NCBI GenBank assembly: GCA_046726435.1
Contig: JBKPAM010000149.1
Coordinates: forward strand, 1-16,020
Direction of reading: 5' to 3'
DNA length: 16,020 nt
Source of the DNA: AC-32 sp046726435
Lineage (GTDB): Bacteria > Actinomycetota > Thermoleophilia > Gaiellales > Gaiellaceae
Below the pieces are notes generated by a model. It saw only the letters and a list, made by a program, of their open reading frames with translations. It ran no database searches and was not told the DNA's origin. The position numbers and the translations under genes were made by a program. Shown one piece after another: positions 1 to 6,590 of the stretch. Position 1 is the first letter of the stretch, and each line of letters begins with the position of its first letter.

Positions 1-186
1 GCCGAGCGGGAAGCGCCGGTGGGCCACGAGCGGAAAGCATGCAAGCGCGGCGAAGACGACCCCTCGCGCATCGAGGCCGTGGTCGCCGTTGTGGGAGAAG
101 CCGAGCAGGAGCAGCGTGAGCCCGAAGGCGGCGAGCGCGACCACCACGTCGGCTCTCGTAGTGCCGAGCTTCCGCTGGAGCTGCAT
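1..186 (-). CDS. Sensor histidine kinase, N-terminal membrane part (cut by window edge)
   Basis: Only the first 62 codons are present and the reading frame runs off the left edge. The ATG at 186 has GGAGA 4-8 nt upstream. The peptide starts MQLQRKLGTTRADVVVAL. It has one hydrophobic segment (about residues 13-29), a short polar loop (GFSHNGDHGLDARG), and a second hydrophobic stretch ending in PLVAHRRFPLG. This pattern (an RADVVVAL-type start, then paired helices with a P-L-x-x-x-R-R-x-P-L motif) is characteristic of the N-terminal membrane domain of NarL-type sensor kinases in actinobacteria. That family assignment is from memory of the family, because no catalytic region is in the window. 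A TACCCT hexamer on the minus strand at 202-197 could be a -10 giving a very short leader. It diverges from the SHOCT gene 158 bp away. Another polytopic membrane protein remains possible. Confidence 0.55.
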   Translation of the reverse strand, partial: MQLQRKLGTTRADVVVALAAFGLTLLLLGFSHNGDHGLDARGVVFAALACFPLVAHRRFPLG

Positions 187-344
187 CTCGTCTCCGAGGG
201 TAACGGCGGCTGCCGCTCCGGGAGTCGCCCCCGTGGGGGATCCGCCTCCTCCCCGAGGGGGACGCCGAAGTTCCATCCCGAGGGCGTTTCGGCGTGGCCG
301 TGGGCGTCCTACCGTGGGCGTTGGACAGCAAGGAGGTGACAGCG
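187..344. other. Divergent intergenic region with two GC-rich mini-hairpins
   Basis: This gap separates the edge kinase from the SHOCT gene. It holds two short back-to-back palindromes, CCCCC-GT-GGGGG at 228-239 and CCCC-GA-GGGG at 251-260. A TACCGT hexamer at 310-315 could serve as a -10 for the plus-strand gene, but I see no convincing -35. No open frame here resembles a protein. Confidence 0.35.
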
Positions 345-584
345 ATGCAAACACTCACGACACTCGCCGTCCTCGCGAGCAACTCGGACCATCACCACTG
401 GTGGATCGTGTTCCCGATCCTCTGGGCGCTTCTGCTGGGAGCCCTGATCGTCCTGCTCTGGCGGCGGGGCCGCCGCTACCCGCCGGACGGCGGCGACTCG
501 GCCAAGCGGATCCTCGGCGAGCGCTTTGCGCGCGGCGAGATCAACGCCGACGAGTACCGCGAGCGGCTCGCCCAGCTGCAGTAG
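345..584 (+). CDS. Small SHOCT-domain membrane protein
   Basis: This 79-residue protein has a hydrophobic helix at about residues 19-39 (WWIVFPILWALLLGALIVLL). A basic RRGRRYPP stretch follows, then a C-terminal SHOCT motif at about residues 53-77 (KRILGERFARGEINADEYR and the following residues). SHOCT is a short alpha-helical C-terminal module of unknown function common in small actinobacterial membrane proteins, where it is thought to mediate oligomerisation. I chose the ATG at 345 because AAGGAGGTGA lies 4-14 nt upstream, a near-perfect ribosome binding site. An upstream in-frame start at 294 lacks this and would add an unlikely N-terminus. A His-rich patch (DHHHWW) precedes the helix. The gene ends 25 bp from the stop of the convergent hydrolase gene. 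Confidence 0.85.
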   Translation: MQTLTTLAVLASNSDHHHWWIVFPILWALLLGALIVLLWRRGRRYPPDGGDSAKRILGERFARGEINADEYRERLAQLQ

Positions 585-593
585 CAGCGTCGA

Positions 594-629
594 GAGCCGA
601 GCTCGGGCATCAGCGCTCGAGCTCGGCTC
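594..629. terminator. Bidirectional hairpin between convergent genes
   Basis: A perfect 12-bp inverted repeat (GAGCCGAGCTCG at 594-605, CGAGCTCGGCTC at 618-629) surrounds a 12-nt loop. It sits between the convergent SHOCT and hydrolase genes. There is no T tract on either strand, which is usual for high-GC genomes. The right arm lies inside the last codons of the minus-strand hydrolase, so its C-terminal Ala-Glu-Leu-Glu-Arg is encoded within the hairpin. Termination is inferred from position and symmetry. Confidence 0.5.
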
Positions 630-1629
630 GCGCGTGATGCGCGAGGAGCTCGGCGATCGGCCACGCCGCGTCGGTGGTGTTCGAGACGACGGTGTAGGTG
701 ACGCCGATCTCCGGGTCGTGCACGCTGCGGAACGAGACGCCCGCGTCGCTGCCCTCGAGCTGTACGGCGTCGCTCCCCGAGTCGAGCCAGAAGCCCAGGC
801 CGTAGCCCGCCGACAGCTCCGGAAGCTCGCTGCGCGGGCGGACAAGCTCCGCCACCCGGTCGACCGAGATGAGCCGGCCCGCGAAGAGGGCACGCCAGAA
901 CGCGCTCACGTCCGCCACGGTCGAGTAGATCCCGCCGTCGCCGCTGCCGCGCACGGGCAGGTGGAAGACGTTCGTCCGGTCTACTCCGTCGACCGTGACG
1001 TACCCCATGGCCGCGGTTCCCGGGAGCTCGTCCGAGCGGAGGAACGCGGTGTCGCTCATCCCGGCCGGCTCGCACACGCGACGGTGAACGAGCTCGTGGA
1101 AGCCGACGCCGCTGGTGCGCTCGGCCGTCAGGGCGAGGACGACGTAGCCGCTGTTGCAGTACGAGAACCGCTCTCCGGGCTCGAACTTGGCGGGATGGCC
1201 GTCGAGCACCGAGAGGTAGTCCTCCGTGGTCGCGAGCTCCTGGGCCGGAACCGTCATCACGTAGTCGTTCCGGTCGTGACCGGCTTCCTCGTCGACGTAG
1301 TCGCCGATCCCCGAGCGATGTGCAAGCAGGTGCTCGATCGTCACCGCGTCATGGATCAGCGGCAGGTCGTTCCCGAGCACGGAACGAGCGGTCGTTCCGA
1401 GACCGAGCAGGCCGTCCTCGATCAGGCTCGCGACCGTAACCGCCGTGAGGCCCTTCACACCGCTCGCGATGGCGAACTGCGTCTCAACCGTGTTCGGAAC
1501 CTCGTGGGCGCGATCGGCGAGCCCATAGGCACAGGCGAGCGCGACGTCGTCACCCGCCTCGACCCAAACGGCGCCGGAAAAGCCGGTCTCAGCGGCGAGC
1601 GAGTCGATCGCTTCCTTCAGGCCGCGCAC
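610..1629 (-). CDS. Beta-lactamase-fold serine hydrolase (class C / penicillin-binding type)
   Basis: The 339-residue protein has the active-site order of the class C beta-lactamase / DD-peptidase / esterase superfamily. SxxK is S56-G-V-K59 in QFAIASGVKG. YxN is Y157-C-N159 in RFSYCNSGY. A third strand motif near residues 292-299 (EGSDAGVS) lies where HxG or KTG normally occurs, and its unusual Ser-Asp-Ala-Gly form may reflect altered substrate use. The block LLAHRSGIGDY at 101-111 is the family's LLxHxSGxxDY. No signal peptide is seen, so the protein is probably cytoplasmic. That argues for an esterase, amidase or D-aminopeptidase role rather than antibiotic resistance, and the substrate cannot be predicted. 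The GTG start at 1629 has no Shine-Dalgarno, but a TACGGT -10 lies 6 nt upstream on the same strand, which fits leaderless transcription. It is divergent from the lysyl-oxidase-like remnant. Confidence 0.88.
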   Translation of the reverse strand: MRGLKEAIDSLAAETGFSGAVWVEAGDDVALACAYGLADRAHEVPNTVETQFAIASGVKGLTAVTVASLIEDGLLGLGTTARSVLGNDLPLIHDAVTIEHLLAHRSGIGDYVDEEAGHDRNDYVMTVPAQELATTEDYLSVLDGHPAKFEPGERFSYCNSGYVVLALTAERTSGVGFHELVHRRVCEPAGMSDTAFLRSDELPGTAAMGYVTVDGVDRTNVFHLPVRGSGDGGIYSTVADVSAFWRALFAGRLISVDRVAELVRPRSELPELSAGYGLGFWLDSGSDAVQLEGSDAGVSFRSVHDPEIGVTYTVVSNTTDAAWPIAELLAHHARAELER

Positions 1630-1667
1630 CGAGGGACCGTAGCTCGCTCGGAGCTACGCTTGGGCCG
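1630..1667. promoter_or_regulatory. Symmetric divergent leaderless promoter
   Basis: The 38 bp between two divergent start codons contain ACCGTAGCTC (1636-1645), GCTCG (1646-1650) and GAGCTACGCT (1651-1660). The arms are an inverted repeat with one mismatch. On the plus strand TACGCT (1655-1660) is followed by 7 nt and a TTG start. On the minus strand TACGGT (1641-1636) is followed by 6 nt and a GTG start. Both hexamers match TANNNT, and the spacing matches leaderless promoters of actinobacteria. The palindrome could also be an operator. Promoter function is inferred. Confidence 0.55.
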
Positions 1668-2136
1668 TTGCTCCACAGGCTCGCCGTGCTGCTGCTCGCG
1701 GCCGCGCTGGTGCTTCCGAGCGCGGCCGCGAGCCCAAGCGTCTCGCGCGCGCTCCTGCCGGATCTCGTCACACGGAAGCCGTACAAGATCTTTCTCGAGC
1801 TGACCCCCCGCGGGAAGCGGCTGATTCGCCTCTCGAACGAGGTCGTCAACGTCGGCACCGGTCCGCTGGAGCTGCGCCCTCGCGCCGACGACTGCGACGG
1901 CGACGGCAACGTCGCCAACGACCGGACCTCGTACCCAGCGCATCTACCGTGACGCGAACGGGGACGGCGTCTTCGCGCGCGGCGTCGACGTCCGCTTCCC
2001 CGCGAGGAGGGCGGGCTGCTCCCGGTATCACCCGGCGCACAAGCACTGGCACTTCGAGGCGCTCGCCGCATACACACTCGGCACCGTCCCCGAGGGCCCG
2101 GCCCTCGTTGCGGGGGAGAAGGTGAGCTCTGCCCGG
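1668..2136 (+). pseudogene. Lysyl-oxidase-like secreted protein, frameshifted and truncated
   Basis: The TTG start has a leaderless -10 just upstream. It is followed by a signal peptide (LHRLAVLLLAAALVLPSAAA), then LLPDLVTRKPYKIFLEL and IRLSNEVVNVGTGPLELRP, which match the N-terminal part of bacterial lysyl-oxidase-like proteins (Pfam Lysyl_oxidase). The first frame stops at 1950-1952. From about 1933 the family sequence continues one frame over as QRIYRDANGDGVF. The Cu-ligand motif follows as YHPAHKHWHF (2026-2055), then ALAAYTL and GEKVS. One extra C in the CCC run at 1934-1936 explains the shift, restoring T-S-Y-Q-R-I-Y. After KVS the expected Phe-Cys and the whole C-terminal part of the domain are missing. 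The frame instead enters a hairpin and then runs antisense to the next gene. I read this as a dead gene. A consensus error could explain the first shift but not the missing end. Confidence 0.7.
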
Positions 2137-2174
2137 CCGGGAAACCCACCCGTGGAGCGGGCGGGTTTCCCGGC
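2136..2174. terminator. Strong hairpin between convergent transcription units
   Basis: The arms are 2136-2151 (GCCGGGAAACCCACCC) and 2159-2174 (GGGCGGGTTTCCCGGC). They form 15 pairs and one A/C mismatch, with a 7-nt loop GTGGAGC. It lies 15 bp beyond the 3' end of the minus-strand secreted-protein gene and exactly where the lysyl-oxidase-like remnant loses its family sequence. On the plus strand the remnant reads into it. No T tract is present. A role as a bidirectional terminator is inferred. Confidence 0.6.
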
Positions 2175-2188
2175 GGGCGTTGACCTGC

Positions 2189-3007
2189 TCAGCGTGTACG
2201 TAGGCGAACGGTCTGCGTCACGTCCGCGGTCGCGCACTCGATCGCACCGCAGGCGAACATGGACGCGTCGACGTTCACCTTTCCACCGGCGAACGTCCCG
2301 TTCGAGCCGGAGACGTCGACGCTCCACGGATGCGACTGCCCGTCGCACGTGTCGGAGAAGATCGAGTTGAACCCGCTGATGATGAAGCGCCCGACGCGTT
2401 GGGTCACCGTGATGTCGATGAACGCAAAGTCCGCGTTGGCGCACGTGAACGTGCCCGACACGGTGACCACGCCCGCCTGCCGGTCGATCAGACCCGTCGG
2501 ATCGACGGTTACCGCGGCCTCCGGCAACGTGGCCTCGGTGACGTTGATCTGCAGGGTGCCGCCGTTCGGCGGGCCCGGGGTGTCGTCGAACGCGAGCAGG
2601 TAGTAGGTGACCCCGGCCGACGCCGGGAAGCTGACGCTGCCCGGGCCGCAGGTCACGAGCGAGAAGCTGCCGGGACTGCCGGTCACGACGATGACGCCGG
2701 CGCTGTAGTTCGACGCCGATACGTCCGCAGTGACACCGGTCGCCGCCGCGGGCGTGAATGCGTACCAGACACTGGCCTCCGTCGCCGGCGCACCGCAGTT
2801 CGCGTTTGCGTTCGCGTCGTCCGCGTCGGTCGTTGCCTCGGTGGTGTCGACCGTGGCGCTGAACGGAAGCGCGGAGATGGTGACGGCTCCGGCGAACGTG
2901 TCGTTCGGCGGCGGAGCCGCGGCCGCAGGTGCCACCACCACGAGCGCCGCCAGCGCGAGGCCGACGAGCAGGCCGAGATAGCGGTTGACAAGGCGTGACT
3001 CGTTCAT
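2189..3007 (-). CDS. Secreted PPC-like domain protein with C-terminal beta domain
   Basis: The 272-residue protein is exported, with a signal peptide at about 1-31 (LGLLVGLALAALVVVAP, then AAAAPPP). Residues 35-158 begin PPPNDTFAGAVTIS and contain CGAPATEASVWYAFTP and SAGVTYYLLAFDD. This is the N-D-x-F-x-x-A ... W-Y-x-F ... Y-Y-L pattern of PPC-like (bacterial pre-peptidase C-terminal) beta-sandwich domains. Residues 163-270 form a second beta domain (AAVTVDPTGLIDRQAGVVTVSG, CANADF, FSDTCDGQSHPW), similar to modules in secreted actinobacterial proteins of unknown role. Six cysteines (71, 120, 189, 221, 253, 258) could form disulfides outside the cell. No catalytic residues or sorting signal are seen, so a binding or structural role is inferred. 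I chose the ATG at 3007 because GGGGGAGG lies 7-14 nt upstream and the signal peptide follows. A longer frame from 3103 would bury both. Confidence 0.8.
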   Translation of the reverse strand: MNESRLVNRYLGLLVGLALAALVVVAPAAAAPPPNDTFAGAVTISALPFSATVDTTEATTDADDANANANCGAPATEASVWYAFTPAAATGVTADVSASNYSAGVIVVTGSPGSFSLVTCGPGSVSFPASAGVTYYLLAFDDTPGPPNGGTLQINVTEATLPEAAVTVDPTGLIDRQAGVVTVSGTFTCANADFAFIDITVTQRVGRFIISGFNSIFSDTCDGQSHPWSVDVSGSNGTFAGGKVNVDASMFACGAIECATADVTQTVRLRTR

Positions 3008-3112
3008 GGGAGACCTCCCCCTGGTCGTGTCACCCAGCGAAAGCAGCGCGTCGGCGGGTCGTCCCTCGGGGCCCGCGAGATTCGGCTCGTCGGCCCACGG
3101 CAACCGCTTCCT
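3008..3112 (-). promoter_or_regulatory. Structured leader of the secreted PPC-like gene
   Basis: The inferred 5' leader is about 105 nt. It can form a hairpin: GGGCC and CGAG, loop CCGAAT, then CTCG and GGCCC, within about 3066-3096. Downstream are CCGAGGGACGACC (3069-3057) and GGGTGACACGACCAG (3035-3021), just before the ribosome binding site. Related strings occur in the same order and at similar spacing upstream of the other minus-strand secreted gene (14926-14882). I do not recognise this as a known riboswitch class. The function is unknown. Confidence 0.35.
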
Positions 3113-3118
3113 GAGCCG

Positions 3119-3147
3119 ACGATACGACTCGACCGATTGAAGGTCAA
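3119..3147 (-). promoter_or_regulatory. Sigma-70-type promoter for the secreted PPC-like gene
   Basis: On the minus strand TTGACC (3147-3142) is separated by exactly 17 nt from TATCGT (3124-3119). This is close to the TTGACA-N17-TATAAT consensus. Transcription would start near 3112 and leave a leader of about 105 nt before the ATG at 3007. It is the best-formed promoter in the window. Confidence 0.65.
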
Positions 3148-3153
3148 GGTTCG

Positions 3154-3597
3154 CTACGGGAGGCTGCCGTGCTCCGCACGCCCCGCGAGGGCGGCGAGGA
3201 CTTCGGGGAAATCGCCGCTGATCTGCGGGCCTAGCTCCGGGCCGACGGTGTCGGCCTCCGGGCCGCTGATCTCCATGCGGTAGACGATCCGCCTGCGACC
3301 CGCGCCGACGTCTTCGACACGATGCGTGGTTCGAACGGTGACGCTGCCGAGCGCGGCTTCGTCGACGAATAGCTGCGGCTCCTCGGCCTCGGCGATGCGC
3401 AGCTCGACCACGTCGCCGTCCACGGAGGTCATGCGGATCGTGCTCTCAGTGTCAAACTCGCCCGAGAGCTCGGCCTTCGCGAGATCCGCGTTCCACTCAG
3501 GCCAGCTCGGCACGTCGGCCCATGCGCGCCACACCGCCTCCGGCGCCGCGCTCGTCTCGATGCTGTGCTCGGCGGCCCACATCTGCGGGCTAAGCAT
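3154..3597 (-). CDS. SRPBCC (START/Bet v1-like) family protein
   Basis: This 147-residue cytoplasmic protein carries the SRPBCC opening signature EHSIETSAAPEAVWRAWADV and SWPEWNADL. A central strand pattern (STIRMTSVDGDVVELRI, VRTTHRVEDV, RRIVYRMEISG) and a long C-terminal helix (GDFPEVLAALAGRAEH) complete the fold. The family forms a helix-grip hydrophobic pocket and includes polyketide-cyclase and AHSA1-like members. The ligand cannot be deduced. The first ATG (3597) gives MLSPQM; the second ATG (3582) gives MWAAEHS, which looks closer to the usual family start. Neither has a Shine-Dalgarno, so the start is uncertain by 5 codons. It is divergent from the Asp-box gene. Confidence 0.82.
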   Translation of the reverse strand: MLSPQMWAAEHSIETSAAPEAVWRAWADVPSWPEWNADLAKAELSGEFDTESTIRMTSVDGDVVELRIAEAEEPQLFVDEAALGSVTVRTTHRVEDVGAGRRRIVYRMEISGPEADTVGPELGPQISGDFPEVLAALAGRAEHGSLP

Positions 3598-3610
3598 GCC
3601 AAGGAGCGCC

Positions 3611-3639
3611 TTGACTTTGCGGATCGTTTGTGAGATCTA
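3611..3639 (+). promoter_or_regulatory. Possible promoter of the Asp-box protein gene
   Basis: TTGACT at 3611-3616 is a good -35 hexamer, but the -10 at 17-nt spacing (GATCTA, 3634-3639) is weak. A GAGATC / GATCTC inverted repeat (3632-3637, 3666-3671) brackets the GAGGGGG ribosome binding site and could pair over it. Low confidence. Confidence 0.3.
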
Positions 3640-3672
3640 GGAGCGTCTATTTTCGGAGCGAGGGGGATCTCG

Positions 3673-6423
3673 ATGACACAGAAGCACCGCCGCAGGATTG
3701 TGCTTGCGATCGTCTTCGTCGGCGCCTGCGCATTGGCGCTCGTTCTCGCCCGGAGCTCCACAACCGGCTCGAAGGGCGCTTCCCACGTCAAGGCGGGGCT
3801 CCAGGCGAAGAACGCCTCCGCGATCAACCGGATCCGCGAGGGCCAGCGCGAGGAGCAGGCTCTGGACGGCGCGGGGGTCGACCCCGACAGCGCGGCCGGC
3901 GAGGAGCTGGCCAGCCGGGCCTATCCGAGCAACGAGGTCACGTTCGAGGAGCGGCAGGCGGCCATTGCGGCCGGCACGCGCCTTGCTTCACGCGGCAACC
4001 ACCATCCGTTCGCGTGGGCGTTCATGGGCCCGGGCACGCTCGACGTCGACCGGCTCGGCACGCAGACCTACCAGCGCCCGACCCAGTGGTCCGGCCGCGT
4101 GTCCGCACTGGCGGTCGATCCGAGCTGCAACGACAAGAAGTGCACGCTCTTCCTCGGCGCGGCCGGCGGCGGGGTCTGGCGCTCGATGAACGCGCTCGCC
4201 CCCAAGCCGAACTGGTCGTACATCTCGGGGGACCTCCCGACGAATGCGATCGGCTCGATCACCGTCGACCCGACCGCCCCGAGCGGCCACACGATCTACG
4301 TCGGTACGGGTGAAGCCAACTCGAGCGGCGACAGCGAGGCCGGGCTCGGCCTCTACAAGAGCACGGACGGCGGCGACACGTGGTCGCTCGTCTCCGGCTC
4401 GCAGGCCGTTGCGGCGAACCGCTCGATCGGCGGCGTCGCGATCGACCCCAACGATCCGAGCCACATCCTGATCGCGACCCGCTCCGGTACCCGCGGCGTC
4501 GCCTCGAACGGCGGCGCCGTGACGGCGCCGGGGCCGACCACCGGCATCTACCAGTCGACCGACGGCGGTGCGACCTTCACGCTCACACGCACCGGTACGG
4601 CCTTCGAGGTCAAGTTCGACCCGAGCCATGCCGGCGTCGCCTACGCCGCGCTCGGCGCGGTCGGCCTGATCCGGTCGACTGACGGCGGCACGACCTGGGA
4701 GACGATCTTCTCCGGCACGCGCGGCCGGTACACGTTCTCTCCGGTCACGCTCGGAAACGGCAACACCCGCGTCTACCTCGCGGACGCGAACGGCGGCGGC
4801 CAGTCGAGCCAGGCTTACCGCGTCGACGACGCGCTCCAGCCGGCGGCGACGCTGACCGTCGGAGGAAACGCTGCCTGGACGAGGCTCTCGAGCCCCGTCG
4901 ACGGCACTCCGGGCTATGCCAGCTGGGGCTACTGCGACGGCCAGTGCACCTACGACATGGCGATTGCCTCCCCGGCGGGCCATCCGGACATGGTCGTGCT
5001 GTCGGGCCTGATGAACTACGACGAGCTGCCTCCGTACGGCGGCCCGGGCAGCGACCGCTCCGAAGGCCGCTCCGTGCTGCTCTCTACCGACGCAGGCGCG
5101 ACCTGGACCGACCAGACCGGCGACGCCCAGGACCCGGGCGAGTCCCAGCATCCCGACCAGCATGCGATCGCGTTCGTCCCGCCGAACCCGAACAAGATGT
5201 TCCTGGGCTCGGACGGCGGCGTGATCCGCACGAACGGGACCTACACGGACATCTCGAGCCGGTGCGACACGCGCGGGCTCAGCCCGGTCTTCCTCACCGA
5301 CTGTCACGCGTGGCTGAGCCGCGTCCCGACGAGGCTCGAGCCGATCAACGCCGGCCTTGGAACGCTGCAGATGTACAGCATCTCGCTCAGCCCGGTGAAC
5401 AAGACCCTCGCTCTCGCCGGCACGCAGGACAACGGGTCGCTCAACTTCAACGGCGACTGGAACAAGTGGCTGCTCGGCGTGACGGGCGACGGTGGCGACT
5501 CCGGCTTCGACGCCGCGAGCAAGACCACGTCGTTCCACACGTACTACCTCGGCTGGCTCGACGTGAACTTCCGCGGCGACGACCCGAAGACGTGGCTCTG
5601 GGTGGGCGATCAGTTCTACCCGGCCCCGCCCGCCGGCGAGTCGATCCGGATGTACCCGCCGACGGTTGCCGACCCGGTCACGCCGGGCACGATCTTCGAG
5701 GGCGCCTCGCACGTCTGGCGCACGCAGGACTGGGGCGGCGACCAGGCGTTCCTGGAGGCCCACTGCAACACGACGAACCAGTTCGGGACGAGCGACCAGC
5801 TCTTCACGGGCAACTGCGGCGACTTCCGGCCCATCGGACCGTCGCTGACCGCGGCGTCGCTCGGCACTCGGGCCGGCGGGAACATGGCGGCGCTGGGCCG
5901 CGGCAGGGACGCCGGCACGCTCTGGGCGGCGACCTCGAACGGCCGCGTCTTCGTCTCGAAGAACGCGGACGCCGCGGCCGCGTCGGTGACCTTCACGCGC
6001 ATCGACACCGCCGCGCAGCCGACGCGCTTCCCGTCGTCGGTCACCGTGGACGAGTCGAACCCGAACCACGCGATCGTGACGTACTCGGGCTACGGCAGCA
6101 CTACGCCGACCACGCCCGGGCACGTCTTCGACGTCGTCTTCGATCCCGTCTCCGGGACGGCGACGTGGACCGACATCTCCTACGACTTCGGCGACCAGCC
6201 GGCGCTCGACAGCGCGTTCGACTCCGGGACCGGCGACACGTACGTGTCGACCGACTTCGGCGTCGCCAGGCTCGCCGCCGGCACGACGACCTGGGTGCCC
6301 GCGGCCGACGGCCTGCCGATGGCGACCGTCTCCGGGTTGACGCTCACGTCGGACAAGCACGGCCCGCGCTCGCTCTATGCCGCAACGCACGGGCACGGCG
6401 CGTTCGTGCTGAAGCTGAGGTAA
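3673..6423 (+). CDS. Large secreted Asp-box (BNR) beta-propeller protein
   Basis: The 916-residue protein has a basic N-terminus and one hydrophobic segment (about 9-26, IVLAIVFVGACALALVLA), a signal peptide or signal anchor. Residues 35-110 are polar and probably helical. From about 113 a beta-propeller begins. Asp-box motifs (S-x-D-x-G-x-T-W/F) occur at 230-237 STDGGDTW, 295-302 STDGGATF, 335-342 STDGGTTW and 471-478 STDAGATW. Between them are DP-rich blade starts such as GVAIDPNDPSHILIATR and ALAVDPSCNDKKCTLFLG. The AGTQDNGSLNFNG and GDGGDSGFDA blocks are typical of the sortilin/Vps10-like and sialidase-like BNR superfamily. No full sialidase Arg triad or GH74 acid pair could be assigned by eye, so an extracellular binding or glycan-processing role is only inferred. 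The ATG at 3673 has GAGGGGGA 4-12 nt upstream. The gene stands alone and is followed by a hairpin. Confidence 0.88.
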   Translation: MTQKHRRRIVLAIVFVGACALALVLARSSTTGSKGASHVKAGLQAKNASAINRIREGQREEQALDGAGVDPDSAAGEELASRAYPSNEVTFEERQAAIAAGTRLASRGNHHPFAWAFMGPGTLDVDRLGTQTYQRPTQWSGRVSALAVDPSCNDKKCTLFLGAAGGGVWRSMNALAPKPNWSYISGDLPTNAIGSITVDPTAPSGHTIYVGTGEANSSGDSEAGLGLYKSTDGGDTWSLVSGSQAVAANRSIGGVAIDPNDPSHILIATRSGTRGVASNGGAVTAPGPTTGIYQSTDGGATFTLTRTGTAFEVKFDPSHAGVAYAALGAVGLIRSTDGGTTWETIFSGTRGRYTFSPVTLGNGNTRVYLADANGGGQSSQAYRVDDALQPAATLTVGGNAAWTRLSSPVDGTPGYASWGYCDGQCTYDMAIASPAGHPDMVVLSGLMNYDELPPYGGPGSDRSEGRSVLLSTDAGATWTDQTGDAQDPGESQHPDQHAIAFVPPNPNKMFLGSDGGVIRTNGTYTDISSRCDTRGLSPVFLTDCHAWLSRVPTRLEPINAGLGTLQMYSISLSPVNKTLALAGTQDNGSLNFNGDWNKWLLGVTGDGGDSGFDAASKTTSFHTYYLGWLDVNFRGDDPKTWLWVGDQFYPAPPAGESIRMYPPTVADPVTPGTIFEGASHVWRTQDWGGDQAFLEAHCNTTNQFGTSDQLFTGNCGDFRPIGPSLTAASLGTRAGGNMAALGRGRDAGTLWAATSNGRVFVSKNADAAAASVTFTRIDTAAQPTRFPSSVTVDESNPNHAIVTYSGYGSTTPTTPGHVFDVVFDPVSGTATWTDISYDFGDQPALDSAFDSGTGDTYVSTDFGVARLAAGTTTWVPAADGLPMATVSGLTLTSDKHGPRSLYAATHGHGAFVLKLR

Positions 6424-6434
6424 CCCCCGACGGC

Positions 6435-6472
6435 GACGGTGCTGCCGTCCGTGCGGCGGCGGCAGCACCGTC
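6435..6472 (+). terminator. Hairpin terminator after the Asp-box gene
   Basis: A perfect 13-bp inverted repeat (GACGGTGCTGCCG at 6435-6447, CGGCAGCACCGTC at 6460-6472) has a 12-nt loop and starts 12 bp after the stop codon. There is no T tract. The rest of the gap to 6590 holds no gene. It contains the upstream region of the transporter, in which I find no convincing -35/-10 pair. Confidence 0.6.
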
Positions 6473-6590
6473 ACCACCCCCGCGAAGACTGGTGGTAGCC
6501 CCAGGGCGAGACGCCGGGGGCCGCCATTGGCCTCGCTCGCGGCGACAGGCACCGTCGACGTATGTCGCAAACGAGCGAAGGGGAACCGCC

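Noticed and set aside
526..1803. Plus-strand open frame opposite the serine hydrolase
   Set aside because: The minus strand encodes all hydrolase motifs in order. The plus-strand translation resembles no protein and begins inside the SHOCT gene.
3008..3112. Known riboswitch (c-di-AMP ydaO type, c-di-GMP type I or SAM-IV) in the leader of the PPC-like gene
   Set aside because: A few short strings look similar (GAATC, GGGTGA, GACCAGG). The defining conserved blocks of each class, such as GGACGCAAAGCC for c-di-GMP-I or the CAGCTAACCTCG end of ydaO, are absent.
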